Below, in pieces: positions 18,021-27,179 of a stretch of 64,000 nt of DNA. Under the pieces are notes generated by a model, which was given only the letters and a program-made list of their open reading frames with translations, was not told the DNA's origin and searched no databases. The position numbers and the translations under genes were made by a program. Source of the DNA: Pseudomonas atagonensis (lineage in GTDB: Bacteria; Pseudomonadota; Gammaproteobacteria; Pseudomonadales; Pseudomonadaceae); contig NZ_VXCA01000006.1 in NCBI RefSeq assembly GCF_011369485.1, forward strand, positions 1 to 64,000. The letters run 5' to 3'. Position 1 is the stretch's first letter, and every line of letters begins with the position of its first letter.

Positions 18021-18917
18021 ATGTCCGCAGCCACTGCCACCCCAAGCGCCGCGACCGCCGCGCCGCAAACCTTCGATATTCGTCCGTTCAGCGGTGCTGT
18101 CGGCGCCGAAATCATCGGCCTCGACCTGACTCGTCCGGTCAACGATGAAGACTTCGCCCGCATTCACCGCGCGCACCTCGATCATCACGTCGTGGTGTTC
18201 CGTGACCAACGCATCTCCCCGCAACAGCAGATCGATTTCAGCCGCCGCTTCGGCGTGTTGCAGATCCACGTGCTCAAGCAGTTCCTGCTGGCCAATCACC
18301 CGGAAATTCTCATCGTTTCCAACATCGTCGAAAACGGCCAGAACATCGGCCTCGGCGATGCCGGCAAGTTTTGGCACTCGGACCTTTCCTATAGAGAGCT
18401 GCCGAGCCTCGGCTCGATGCTGCACGCTCAAGAGCTGCCGTCCGAAGGCGGCGACACCCTGTTCGCCGACATGCACAAAGCCTGGGACAGCCTGCCCGAC
18501 GCGCTGCGCAATGCCGTCGAAGGCCGCTCGGCTGCGCATTCCTACACTGCGCGCTACAGCGAAACCAAATTCGAAGGCAACTGGCGCCCGACCCTGACCC
18601 CGGAGCAATTGGCTCAGGTCGCCGAGGTCGTGCACCCGGTGGTCCGCACCCATCCGGAAAACGGCCGCAAGGCGTTGTTCGTCAGTGAAGGCTTCACCAC
18701 CCGCATCGTCGGCCTGCCGGAAGACGAGAGCCAACAACTGCTCGCCGAGCTCTACGCCCACAGCGTGTTGCCGCAGAACATCTATCGCCATCAATGGCAG
18801 CCCCACGACATGGTGTTCTGGGACAACCGTTCGCTGATCCACCTCGCCGCCGGCTGCCCTGCGCACCTGCGCCGCAAGCTGTATCGCACGACCATTCAGG
18901 GCGACGCGCCTTTTTGA
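18021..18917 (+). CDS. TauD/TfdA-family Fe(II)/2-oxoglutarate dioxygenase
   Basis: A 298-residue protein with the TauD fold. Likely iron ligands are H119 and D121 (in KFWHSDLSY) and H274 (in NRSLIHLAAG); R289 (YRTTI) would bind the 2-oxoglutarate carboxylate. Such enzymes hydroxylate the carbon next to a sulfonate or sulfate ester so that sulfite or sulfate is released. The gene leads a four-gene operon with an ABC importer for small anionic organics, so a sulfonate or alkyl sulfate substrate is likely, analogous to tauABCD or atsRBC-atsK. The exact substrate cannot be read; chlorophenoxy-type substrates are also known in this family. Confidence 0.85.
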   Translation: MSAATATPSAATAAPQTFDIRPFSGAVGAEIIGLDLTRPVNDEDFARIHRAHLDHHVVVFRDQRISPQQQIDFSRRFGVLQIHVLKQFLLANHPEILIVSNIVENGQNIGLGDAGKFWHSDLSYRELPSLGSMLHAQELPSEGGDTLFADMHKAWDSLPDALRNAVEGRSAAHSYTARYSETKFEGNWRPTLTPEQLAQVAEVVHPVVRTHPENGRKALFVSEGFTTRIVGLPEDESQQLLAELYAHSVLPQNIYRHQWQPHDMVFWDNRSLIHLAAGCPAHLRRKLYRTTIQGDAPF

Positions 18918-18935
18918 TTTGCCGGAGATCCGATC

Positions 18936-19961
18936 ATGTCCAAACGTCTTCCATTCGCGCCGCTGGCAGCGGCCATCGGCCTCGGTTTCAGCCTGATCGC
19001 CGGCAGCCTGGTGGCGCCGACCGTGGCTCACGCCGAAGGTGAAATCCGTATCGCCGAACAGTTCGGCATTGTTTATTTATTGCTCAACGTGGTGCGTGAT
19101 CAGGAATTGATCGAGAAGTACGGCAAGCAGGAAGGCCTCGACATCAAGGTCGACTGGACGCAATTGTCGGGCGGCGCGGCGGTCAACGACGCGCTGTTGT
19201 CCGGCTCCATCGACATTGCCGGCGCTGGCGTCGGGCCGTTGCTGACTATCTGGGATCGCACCCACGGCAAGCAGAACGTCAAAGCCGTGGCCTCGCTGGG
19301 CAACTTCCCTTACTACCTGGTGAGCAACAATCCCAAGGTCAAAACCATCGCCGACTTCACCGAGAAGGACCGCATCGCGGTGCCGGCGGTGGGCGTTTCC
19401 GTGCAGTCGCGCTTCCTGCAATACGCGGCGGCCAAACAGTGGGGCGACAAGGAATTCAATCGCCTCGACAAGTACACCATCGCCGTTCCGCACCCGGACG
19501 CCACCGCTGCGTTGATTGCCGGCGGCACCGAGCTGACCGGGCATTTCTCCAACCCGCCGTTCCAGGATCAGGCGCTGGAAAATCCGAACGTGCACGTGGT
19601 GCTCAACTCCTATGACGTGCTCGGCCCGAACTCGCCGACCGTGCTGTTCGCCACCGAGAAATTCCGCAACGACAACCCGAAAACCTACAAAGCGTTCGTC
19701 GAAGCCCTGACCGAAGCCGCGCAATTTGCGCAGAACGATAAAGGCGCGGCGGCGGACACTTACATCCGCGTGACCAAGGCCAAGATCGACCGCGCCGCGT
19801 TGCTGAAAATCATCGACAACCCGCAGTTCGAATTCAGTGTCACGCCGAAAAACACTTATCCACTCGCCGAATTCCTCTACCGCGTCGGCGCGATCAAGAA
19901 CAAGCCAGAGTCGTGGAAGGACTACTTCTTCCAGGACGCCAAACCGCTGCAAGGGAGCTGA
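18936..19961 (+). CDS. ABC transporter periplasmic substrate-binding protein (SsuA/TauA/AtsR-like)
   Basis: A 341-residue protein with a clear Sec signal peptide cleaved after AHA at residue 33. The mature part has the periplasmic-binding type II fold of the SsuA/nitrate-taurine group (IDIAGAGVGPLLTIWD, PHPDATAALIAGG, LGPNSPTVLFATEKF). GGAG lies eight bases before the ATG. It lies 18 bp after the dioxygenase and immediately before the ATPase gene, so it presumably captures the dioxygenase substrate in the periplasm. Confidence 0.88.
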   Translation: MSKRLPFAPLAAAIGLGFSLIAGSLVAPTVAHAEGEIRIAEQFGIVYLLLNVVRDQELIEKYGKQEGLDIKVDWTQLSGGAAVNDALLSGSIDIAGAGVGPLLTIWDRTHGKQNVKAVASLGNFPYYLVSNNPKVKTIADFTEKDRIAVPAVGVSVQSRFLQYAAAKQWGDKEFNRLDKYTIAVPHPDATAALIAGGTELTGHFSNPPFQDQALENPNVHVVLNSYDVLGPNSPTVLFATEKFRNDNPKTYKAFVEALTEAAQFAQNDKGAAADTYIRVTKAKIDRAALLKIIDNPQFEFSVTPKNTYPLAEFLYRVGAIKNKPESWKDYFFQDAKPLQGS

Positions 19962-19966
19962 TCGAC

Positions 19967-20827
19967 ATGAACGCCCCTTTGCAAGGCCACGCGGCCAGCA
20001 ACCTGGTCGCCAGCACGCAAGCGCTGCTGGCGGTCGACAACGTCAGCCTCGAGTACCGCACACCGCAACGTGTCGTGCGCGCCACGCACCAGGTCAGTTT
20101 CGAAGTCGATCAGCAGGATCGCTTCGTGCTGCTCGGCCCGTCCGGCTGCGGCAAATCGACGTTGCTCAAAGCCGTCGCCGGGTTCATTGAGCCATGCGAA
20201 GGCGAGATCCGCCTGCAAGGCCAGCGCGTCGATAGGCCGGGGCCGGACCGGATTGTGGTGTTTCAGGAGTTCGATCAACTGCCACCGTGGAAAACGGTGA
20301 AGCAGAACGTGATGTTCCCGCTGCTCGCCTCGCGCACCCTGAAGAAAAAAGATGCCGAAGAGCGTGCGCTGCATTACCTGGAAAAGGTCGGCCTGGCGGC
20401 GTTCGCCGATGCTTATCCGCACACCTTGTCCGGCGGCATGAAGGCGCGGGTGGCAATTGCCCGGGCGCTGGCCATGCAGCCGAAAATCCTCCTGATGGAC
20501 GAGCCGTTTGCTGCGCTGGACGCCCTGACCCGACGCAAGATGCAGGAAGAGTTGTTGCTGCTCTGGGAGGAAGTGCGCTTCACCTTGTTGTTCGTCACGC
20601 ACTCGATTGAAGAAGCGCTGGTGGTCGGTAATCGCATCCTGTTGCTGTCGCCGCATCCGGGGCGAGTGCGCGCCGAAGTGCATTGCCACCAATACGATCT
20701 GCAAAGCCTCGGCGGTGTGGCGTTTCAGGCGTCGGCGCGGCGCATTCATCGGCTGTTGTTCGACGAAGGGCAGTCGCCGGAAACCGAGCGTGACCACGAT
20801 TTCAACGATATTCGCATCGCTTATTGA
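19967..20827 (+). CDS. ABC transporter ATP-binding protein (SsuB/TauB type)
   Basis: A 286-residue ATPase from ATG 19967, five bases after the binding-protein stop. Walker A is GPSGCGKST (about residue 57), followed by a Q-loop (VFQEFDQLPPWK), signature LSGGMKARVAIARAL and Walker B ILLMDEPFAALD, then the switch histidine in FVTHSIEEA. All motifs are intact. It drives the importer formed with the adjacent binding protein and permease. An upstream in-frame start would run back into the preceding gene and is unlikely. Confidence 0.9.
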   Translation: MNAPLQGHAASNLVASTQALLAVDNVSLEYRTPQRVVRATHQVSFEVDQQDRFVLLGPSGCGKSTLLKAVAGFIEPCEGEIRLQGQRVDRPGPDRIVVFQEFDQLPPWKTVKQNVMFPLLASRTLKKKDAEERALHYLEKVGLAAFADAYPHTLSGGMKARVAIARALAMQPKILLMDEPFAALDALTRRKMQEELLLLWEEVRFTLLFVTHSIEEALVVGNRILLLSPHPGRVRAEVHCHQYDLQSLGGVAFQASARRIHRLLFDEGQSPETERDHDFNDIRIAY

Positions 20828-20847
20828 GCGGCCAGGAGGATTGCCCG

Positions 20848-21714
20848 ATGAGCCATTCATCGTCAGCACGACAAGAATTCGAAACGGTTCTGCAGCCGTT
20901 GACCAGCGTACCGGTCGAGCGTGAACTGCCGCTCGGCCAACGGCTGTGGCAACAGGGTTGGCTGCGTAAAAGCCTGATCCTGATTTTGCTCGCGATCATT
21001 TGGGAAATCGTCGCCCGGGTGCAGAACAATGATTTGTTGCTGCCCAGTTTCGTGCAGACCAGTCAGGCGCTATACGACGGCCTGCTCAGTGGCGAGTTGC
21101 TGGGCAAGGTGTGGATATCGCTGGTCGTGCTGCTCAAGGGCTACCTGATCGGCATCGTCCTGGCTTTCGCCCTGACCACGTTGGCGGTTTCGACCCAATT
21201 CGGTCGGGACCTGCTGAGTACGCTGACCTCGATGTTCAACCCGTTGCCGGCGATTGCGCTGTTGCCGCTCGCATTGCTGTGGTTCGGTCTGGGTCAGAAC
21301 AGCCTGATTTTCGTGCTGGTGCATTCGGTGTTGTGGGCGCTGGCGCTGAATACCTATGCGGGATTTCTCGGTGTGTCGGAAACCCTGCGCATGGCCGGGC
21401 GCAACTACGGGCTGAAGGGTATGCGGTTTGTGCTGTTCATCCTGATTCCGGCAGCGCTACCATCGATTCTCGCCGGATTGAAAATAGGCTGGGCCTTCGC
21501 CTGGCGCACGCTGATCGCCGCCGAACTGGTGTTCGGTGCCACCAGCGGCAAGGGTGGCCTGGGCTGGTACATCTTCCAGAACCGCAATGAGCTGTACACC
21601 GACAAGGTTTTTGCCGGTCTGGCGGTGGTGATCCTCATCGGTCTGCTGGTGGAGAACCTGGTGTTCGACACACTGGAGCGGGTGACGGTGAAGCGCTGGG
21701 GCATGCAGCGCTGA
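20848..21714 (+). CDS. ABC transporter permease (SsuC/TauC type)
   Basis: A 288-residue integral membrane protein from ATG 20848, with a strong AGGAGGA ribosome site seven bases upstream. It has about six transmembrane helices and the EAA-type loop (ETLRMAGRNYGLKGMRFVLFI) that contacts the ATPase. It is the last gene of the dioxygenase-ABC operon; no second permease is present, as expected for a homodimeric SsuC-type channel. Confidence 0.9.
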   Translation: MSHSSSARQEFETVLQPLTSVPVERELPLGQRLWQQGWLRKSLILILLAIIWEIVARVQNNDLLLPSFVQTSQALYDGLLSGELLGKVWISLVVLLKGYLIGIVLAFALTTLAVSTQFGRDLLSTLTSMFNPLPAIALLPLALLWFGLGQNSLIFVLVHSVLWALALNTYAGFLGVSETLRMAGRNYGLKGMRFVLFILIPAALPSILAGLKIGWAFAWRTLIAAELVFGATSGKGGLGWYIFQNRNELYTDKVFAGLAVVILIGLLVENLVFDTLERVTVKRWGMQR

Positions 21715-21772
21715 TTTTCTGATCTGCTAGCATTGCGTGCGAATCAATTCAGATCGGCCACGAGTGCTCAGC

Positions 21773-22690
21773 ATGCAACTCCCGGACATGAACCTGTTGG
21801 TTGCCCTCGACGCCTTGCTCGACGAGGGCAGCGTGGTCGGCGCTGCGCGGCGGATGAACCTCAGCCCGGCGGCGATGAGTCGTACGCTGACGCGTATCCG
21901 TGAAGCCATCGGCGATCCGATTCTGGTGCGCGCCGGACGTGGTTTGGTGCCCACGCCCAAGGCGCTGGAGTTGCGCGAACAAGTGCGCGATGTGGTCGAG
22001 CAGGCGGCCTTGCTGTTTCGCTCGGCCGACGAGGTGGATCTGGGCACGTTGCGTCGGCGTTTCAGTATTCGCGCCAATGATTTTTTCATCGGAGTCTACG
22101 GCGGCAAGCTGTTCGACACGCTGGATCAGATGGCGCCGCACTGCGAGTTGCGCTTCGTCCCCGAGGGCGATGGCGACGATGAAGCGTTGCGCGAAGGGCG
22201 TATCGATCTGAGCGTCAGCAACACCCGCCCGGTGACGCCGGAAGTAAAGGTGCAGAACCTGTTTTCGACCCACTTCGTCGGGCTGGTGCGTGAGGATCAT
22301 CCGCTGCTCGACGGCGAAATCACCGCAGAGCGTTATGCCGGATTTTCCCACATCAGCATGTCGCGTCGGGGCATTGCCCGTGGCCCGATCGACACGGCGC
22401 TGAATGCCTTGGGCCTGGAGCGTCGGGTCGCGGTGATCGCGCCGAGTTTCCATGCGGCGATGTTCGCCTTGCCCGATTCCGATCTGATCCTGCCGGTGCC
22501 CAAGGAAGCCCTGCTGAGCGTGCGCCGTCTGGGCCTGAAACTGCGCTCGTTCAACCTGCCGATCCCGTTGCCGACCCTGATGCTGACCCAGGCCTGGCAC
22601 CCGCGCTTCGACAAGGATCCGGCACACCGCTGGCTGCGTGAAACCCTGAAGACTTGCTGCGACGAAACCTGGCTGGCAGCACAGCCCTGA
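21773..22690 (+). CDS. LysR-family transcriptional regulator
   Basis: A 305-residue protein from ATG 21773 (MQLPDMNLLVALDALLDEG); GTG starts at 21764 and 21737 are in frame but less likely. The N-terminal winged helix-turn-helix spans about residues 5-63 (SVVGAARRMNLSPAAMSRTLTRIREAIGDPILVR). The rest is the effector-binding domain in the NodD/NahR-like arrangement (DFFIGVYGGKLFDTL, LPIPLPTLMLTQAWHPRFDKDPAHRWLRE). It lies between the importer operon and the drug-pump operon on the same strand. Regulation of the downstream MFS pump is the more likely role, since such pumps usually sit beside a LysR gene, but this is inference. Confidence 0.88.
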   Translation: MQLPDMNLLVALDALLDEGSVVGAARRMNLSPAAMSRTLTRIREAIGDPILVRAGRGLVPTPKALELREQVRDVVEQAALLFRSADEVDLGTLRRRFSIRANDFFIGVYGGKLFDTLDQMAPHCELRFVPEGDGDDEALREGRIDLSVSNTRPVTPEVKVQNLFSTHFVGLVREDHPLLDGEITAERYAGFSHISMSRRGIARGPIDTALNALGLERRVAVIAPSFHAAMFALPDSDLILPVPKEALLSVRRLGLKLRSFNLPIPLPTLMLTQAWHPRFDKDPAHRWLRETLKTCCDETWLAAQP

Positions 22691-22706
22691 AGCTGCAACG
22701 AATCCC

Positions 22707-22795
22707 GGTGGGAGGGGGCTTGCTCCCGAAAGCGCCGCCTCAGACAACAGAGTGTTGAATGACACGACGCCTTCGGGAGCAAGCTCCCTCCCACA
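22707..22795. repeat. REP/REPIN element, second sequence type
   Basis: An inverted pair, GTGGGAGGGGGCTTGCTCCC at the left and GGGAGCAAGCTCCCTCCCAC at the right, lies between the LysR gene and the MFS gene. It differs from the other REPs in the window by GGAGGGGG...CTCCC in place of GGAGCGGG...CTCGC, so it belongs to a distinct REP subgroup. Confidence 0.85.
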
Positions 22796-22944
22796 ATGGA
22801 AAGAGTGGCTCCAGCACTTCCTTCCCTCGTATGGCCTCTGCATTGTTGCGTCTAGCGCACTTATAACCTGCCAATAAGTCAATTTTCGTCAGCACTAAGC
22901 CCTACTAAGATGCTCCGGTATTTTTCTATCCGGAGTTTGCTTGC

Positions 22945-24483
22945 ATGACATCCCTGACGGTCACGGCGCCGATCGCTGCGGCCGGCCCGGCGAAGGCGGC
23001 CACGCCTGCGGTGTTCGGAGCGCGGATCATCATCGGTCTGGTCGGCGTGCTACTGGCCGTGCTGGTCTCGGGCCTCAACGAGATGGTGACCAAAGTCGCC
23101 CTCGCCGACATCCGTGGCGCACTGGGCATTGGCTACGACGAGGGCACATGGCTGGTGGCCTGTTACGCGGCGGCTTCGGTGGCGGCCATGGCTTTTGCGC
23201 CATGGTGTTCGGTGACGTTTTCGCTGCGCCGCTTCACGCTCTGCGCGATCAGCCTGTTCACCCTGCTTGGCGTGCTCTGTCCATTCGCACCGGACTACGA
23301 AAGCCTGCTGCTGATGCGCACCCTGCAAGGCCTGGCCGGCGGCGCGTTGCCGCCGATGCTGATGACCGTGGCCCTGCGCTTTCTGCCGGCCAATTTTAAA
23401 CTCTATGGCCTGGCCGGTTACGCGCTCACCGCGACGTTCGGCCCTGGCCTCGGCACACCGCTGGCCGGGTTGTGGAGTGAGTACGTCGGCTGGCAATGGA
23501 CGTTTTGGCAAATCGTGGTGCCGTGCCTGATCGCCATGGCGATGGTGGCTTACGGCATTCCACAGGATCCGCTGCGCCTTGAGCGCCTCAAGACATTCAA
23601 CTGGGTCGGCCTGCTGCTCGGTTTTCCAGCGATCTGCATGTTGGTGATCGGCTTGTTGCAGGGCAATCGGCTGGACTGGTTCGAGTCGAAGCTGATCTGC
23701 GGCTTGCTCGGCGCCGGCACGCTGCTGCTGGTGGCGTTTCTGATCAATGAGTGGTCGCAGCCGATTCCGTTTTTCAAGTTGCAGATGCTCGGCATCCGTA
23801 ACCTGTCGTTTGCCTTGATGACCCTCGCGGGTGTGTTGGTGGTGTTGCAGGCGGTGGTGTTGATCCCGTCAAGTTATCTGGCGCAAGTGCAGGGTTATCG
23901 CCCGGTGCAGACTGCGCCGATCATGCTGATCGCGGCGTTGCCGCAATTGATCGCGCTGCCGCTGGTGGCGGCGCTGTGCAACCTGCGATGGGTCGATTGT
24001 CGCTGGGTGCTCGGGATCGGCTTGAGCATGCTGGTGATGTCCTGTCTGGGCGGGTCGCAGCTGACCTCGGAATGGATTCGCGACAATTTCTACGTCCTGC
24101 AATGGCTGCAGATTTTTGGCCAGCCGATGTCGGTGCTGCCCTTGCTGATGCTCTCGACCGGCAGCATCCAGCCGATGGACGGGCCGTTCGCCTCGGCGTG
24201 GTTCAACACCGTGAAAGGCCTGGCGGCAGTGGTCGCGACCGGGGTGATCGAGGCGCTGACCACGTCGCGGCTGCATTTCCACTCGACGATGCTGATCGAC
24301 AACCTCGGCAACTCACCTCTGGCGGATCGCAGCGATCCAGGCCTTGCCCATCGCCTGCACGAACAGGCGGTGGTGCTGACTTCTTCCGATCTCTACCTGT
24401 GCATGGTTGGCGTCGCAGTGGCGTTGATCCTGCTGATTTTCTGGCTGCCGACGCGGATCTTTCCGCCCCGCGCGCCGACCTGA
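22945..24483 (+). CDS. MFS multidrug transporter, DHA2 (EmrB-like) family
   Basis: A 512-residue protein predicted to have about 14 transmembrane helices, the DHA2 pattern. Family motifs include GTWLVACYAAASVAAMAF, the R/L-rich loop RTLQGLAGGALPPMLM and the proline/glycine-rich motif C (GPGLGTPLAGLW). It is followed after 25 bp by an EmrA-type adaptor and then an outer-membrane factor, so the three would form a tripartite proton-driven drug pump. The substrate cannot be inferred. Confidence 0.9.
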   Translation: MTSLTVTAPIAAAGPAKAATPAVFGARIIIGLVGVLLAVLVSGLNEMVTKVALADIRGALGIGYDEGTWLVACYAAASVAAMAFAPWCSVTFSLRRFTLCAISLFTLLGVLCPFAPDYESLLLMRTLQGLAGGALPPMLMTVALRFLPANFKLYGLAGYALTATFGPGLGTPLAGLWSEYVGWQWTFWQIVVPCLIAMAMVAYGIPQDPLRLERLKTFNWVGLLLGFPAICMLVIGLLQGNRLDWFESKLICGLLGAGTLLLVAFLINEWSQPIPFFKLQMLGIRNLSFALMTLAGVLVVLQAVVLIPSSYLAQVQGYRPVQTAPIMLIAALPQLIALPLVAALCNLRWVDCRWVLGIGLSMLVMSCLGGSQLTSEWIRDNFYVLQWLQIFGQPMSVLPLLMLSTGSIQPMDGPFASAWFNTVKGLAAVVATGVIEALTTSRLHFHSTMLIDNLGNSPLADRSDPGLAHRLHEQAVVLTSSDLYLCMVGVAVALILLIFWLPTRIFPPRAPT

Positions 24484-24508
24484 TGGCTGTACTGAAACAG
24501 AAGGTTTT

Positions 24509-25579
24509 ATGACGACTCAAGCAAAGCAAAAACTCGCGGTCGCCGTGGCGGTTGCATTGGCTGTCGGTGTGCTGCTGTATCTGGCCGTACCGGGCCTGTT
24601 TGGCAAACGTACTCAGCAAAACACCAACGATGCCTTCGTCTCCGCCGACTACACCCTTGTGGTGCCGCGTGTGGCCGGATTCATCAAGGAAGTGCTGGTG
24701 GAGGATAACCAGCAAGTGAAGGCCGGGCAGTTGCTGGCGCTGATCGATGATCGGGATCTGCGCGCCGCCGCTGAAGCCGCCGACGCGCAAACCCTGGTCG
24801 CGCGTGCGCAGTTGCAGAACGCCAAAGCGACGCTGGAGCGCCAGACTTCGGTGATCGCGCAGGCGCAGGCGTCGGTGGTGTCGGCTAAGGCCGAAATGGC
24901 CTTCGCCCAGCAGGAATTGAACCGCTACAACCACCTCGCCGGCGTCGGTGCGGGCACCGTGCAGAACGCGCAACAGGCGCGCACCCGGATCGATCAGGCG
25001 TCTGCGCGACTGGACACGTCTACGGCGAAACTGGCGGCGGAGCGCAAGCAGGTTGAGATATTGACGGCGCAGCGCGATGCCGCCGAAGGCACTTTGAAAC
25101 ACGCCCAGGCGGCGCTGGAAATCGCCAGTTTCGAACTCTCTTACACGCGCATCACCGCACCGCAGGACGGCATGGTCGGCGAGCGTGCCGTGCGGGTCGG
25201 CGCGTATGTGACGCCGGGCAGCAAACTGCTGGCGGTGGTGCCATTGCAGCAGGCCTATGTGGTGGCCAATTTTCAGGAAACCCAACTGACGGACGTGCAG
25301 CCGGGGCAGCAAGTGCAGGTTCGCGTGGACAGCCTCGGTAGCGAAGCCCTGAACGGGCGGGTCGAGAGTATCGCCCCGGCCACGGGTGTGACCTTTGCTT
25401 CAGTGAAGCCGGACAACGCCACAGGTAACTTCACCAAGGTGGTTCAGCGGATTCCGGTGAAGATTGTGCTGGCGCCGGGTCAGCCACTGGCCGAGCGTCT
25501 GCGGGTGGGGATGTCGGTGGAAGCGAGTATCGATACCCGCAGCTCGGCGACGTCGGTGCGTGAGGTGACTCAGCGATGA
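24509..25579 (+). CDS. EmrA/HlyD-type membrane fusion protein of the MFS pump
   Basis: A 356-residue adaptor with one N-terminal transmembrane helix (about residues 9-32). The lipoyl halves lie at VPRVAGFIKEVLVEDNQQVK and TRITAPQDGMVGERAV, flanking a helical hairpin (about 85-200), and a beta-barrel domain lies at the C-terminal end. It links the inner-membrane MFS protein to the outer-membrane factor. It overlaps the next gene by an ATGA junction. Confidence 0.9.
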   Translation: MTTQAKQKLAVAVAVALAVGVLLYLAVPGLFGKRTQQNTNDAFVSADYTLVVPRVAGFIKEVLVEDNQQVKAGQLLALIDDRDLRAAAEAADAQTLVARAQLQNAKATLERQTSVIAQAQASVVSAKAEMAFAQQELNRYNHLAGVGAGTVQNAQQARTRIDQASARLDTSTAKLAAERKQVEILTAQRDAAEGTLKHAQAALEIASFELSYTRITAPQDGMVGERAVRVGAYVTPGSKLLAVVPLQQAYVVANFQETQLTDVQPGQQVQVRVDSLGSEALNGRVESIAPATGVTFASVKPDNATGNFTKVVQRIPVKIVLAPGQPLAERLRVGMSVEASIDTRSSATSVREVTQR

Positions 25580-27123
25580 AAGATGTTGAATCGGCTGACG
25601 CCTTCGCGAGCAAGCCCGCTCCCACAGGGGCAATGCATTCCAAAATGTGGGAGCGAGCTTGCTCGCGAAGAGGCCAATGGCAGCGACTCACTCTGGGTGC
25701 CTTGCTCGCAGTAAGTCTCACCGCATGCTCAGTAGGCCCGGACTTCCAGAAACCCGAAGCTAAGCAAATCGCCGACTGGGCAAAACCCGAAAAGTCAGCC
25801 CCCAGCCAGGCCGTCAGCGAACCCCTCAACGAGCGCTGGTGGGAAGTCTTCAATGATCCGCAACTCTCGGCGCTGACCCAACGCGCCGTGCGCAGCAACC
25901 TCGACCTGCAACTGGCCAGCAGCCGCTTGCAGCAAAGTCGCGCCGCGCGCCAGGTCATCACGGCTGATCGCTATCCGAGCACTGCGGCCACCGGCAGCTA
26001 CGGGCGCAAACGCAATAGCGGCGAAGGCCTGAGCGATCCGTCCGGTCACAACGGTGACTCGGCTTTCAATCTGTGGGATACGGGGTTCTCCGCTTCCTGG
26101 GAACTGGATTTCTGGGGCCGTGTGCGCCGCGAAACCGAAGCCGCCGACGCCAACCTCGAAGTCGCCGAAAATGACCGTCGTGGAGTGCTGCTGGCGGTGC
26201 TTGCCGACACTGCGCAGAACTACGTTCAACTGCGCGGCGTACAGAACACCCGCGCCGTCACCGAGCAGAACCTCGAGGTGGCTCGGCACAGCCTGAAACT
26301 CTCGCAATTGCGTCTGAACGACGGCGTGGCGACCGATCTCGACGTCGCCGAAGCCGCCGCGCAAGTTGCGGCCATCGAGTCGCGCTTGCCTGCGCTGGAG
26401 CAACGCCAATCGCAGCTGATCAACGCGATCAGCCTGTTGATGGGCGAACCGCCGCAAGCGCTTACGAAAGAGTTATCCACAGACGCGTCGGTGCCGCAGT
26501 CGCCGCTGCAAGTCGCCATCGGCCTGCCGTCGCAACTGGCCGAGCGGCGTCCGGACATTCGTCAGGCCGAAGCGCGTCTGCATGCCGCCACCGCCAATAT
26601 CGGCGTGGCCAAGGGGGATTTCTATCCACGCATCACCCTGTCCGGCAACCTCGGCTCGCAAGCCATGCAACTCAGCGATTTCGGTTCGTGGGGCTCGCGT
26701 GCCTTCGGCATCGGTCCGCAATTCAGCTTGCCGCTGTTCGACGGCGGACGCCTGCGCGGCATGCTGCAACTGCGCGAAGCCCAGCAGCAGGAAGCAGCGA
26801 TTGCCTATCAGCAAACCGTGCTGCGTGCCTGGCACGAAATCGACGATCAACTGACCGCCTACAACGCCAGTCAACGCCGTCGTGACAGCCTCGCCGAAGC
26901 CGTACGCCAGAACCAGATCGCCCTGCGCACCGCGCAACAGCAATACGTCGAAGGCGTGGTCGACTTCGTCAACGTCCTCACCGTGCAAGGCGCGTTGCTG
27001 GCCACGCAGGAACAGTGGGTGGAAAGCTCGACCGGGGTTTCGCTGGCGATGGTGGGTTTGTACAAGGCGTTGGGCGGGGGCTGGGAGTCGGTGTATCCGG
27101 TGGGGGAGATGGCGCAGCGTTGA
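25576..27123 (+). CDS. NodT/OprM-type outer-membrane factor lipoprotein; 5' end contains a REP
   Basis: A 515-residue protein from the coupled ATG 25576. The membrane-targeting segment RLTLGALLAVSLTAC places the lipobox cysteine at residue 51, unusually far in. Residues about 9-34 are translated REP repeat (ASKPAPTGAM...WERACSRRGQ), so the real start may be ATG 25633 or 25645, giving a 28-32-residue signal peptide whose charged start is REP-derived. The mature part has two OEP domains (SVGPDFQKPEA, LAERRPDIRQAEARL). It completes the EmrAB-like pump. Compare orthologous N-termini to settle the start. Confidence 0.88.
   Translation: MKDVESADAFASKPAPTGAMHSKMWERACSRRGQWQRLTLGALLAVSLTACSVGPDFQKPEAKQIADWAKPEKSAPSQAVSEPLNERWWEVFNDPQLSALTQRAVRSNLDLQLASSRLQQSRAARQVITADRYPSTAATGSYGRKRNSGEGLSDPSGHNGDSAFNLWDTGFSASWELDFWGRVRRETEAADANLEVAENDRRGVLLAVLADTAQNYVQLRGVQNTRAVTEQNLEVARHSLKLSQLRLNDGVATDLDVAEAAAQVAAIESRLPALEQRQSQLINAISLLMGEPPQALTKELSTDASVPQSPLQVAIGLPSQLAERRPDIRQAEARLHAATANIGVAKGDFYPRITLSGNLGSQAMQLSDFGSWGSRAFGIGPQFSLPLFDGGRLRGMLQLREAQQQEAAIAYQQTVLRAWHEIDDQLTAYNASQRRRDSLAEAVRQNQIALRTAQQQYVEGVVDFVNVLTVQGALLATQEQWVESSTGVSLAMVGLYKALGGGWESVYPVGEMAQR
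25599..25675. repeat. REP/REPIN inside the 5' end of the outer-membrane factor gene
   Basis: Inverted copies CTTCGCGAGCAAGCCCGCTC and GTGGGAGCGAGCTTGCTCGC flank about 20 bp. The element begins about 20 bp after the coupled start codon and keeps the frame open through to the lipoprotein signal sequence. Confidence 0.9.
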
Positions 27124-27145
27124 CGCTCGCGCGGAAAACAAAAAA

Positions 27146-27179
27146 GCAGGTTGTGCAGCGTTTTGGCTGCTCAACCTGC
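27146..27179 (-). terminator. Intrinsic terminator downstream of the antitoxin gene
   Basis: A hairpin with arms GCAGGTTG(T)GCAGC and GCTGC(T)CAACCTGC and a GTTTTG loop. On the minus strand it is followed by a U-rich tract (complement of the A-run at 27136-27145). The stem overlaps the last codons of the antitoxin. It could also weakly terminate transcription coming from the pump operon. Confidence 0.75.
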
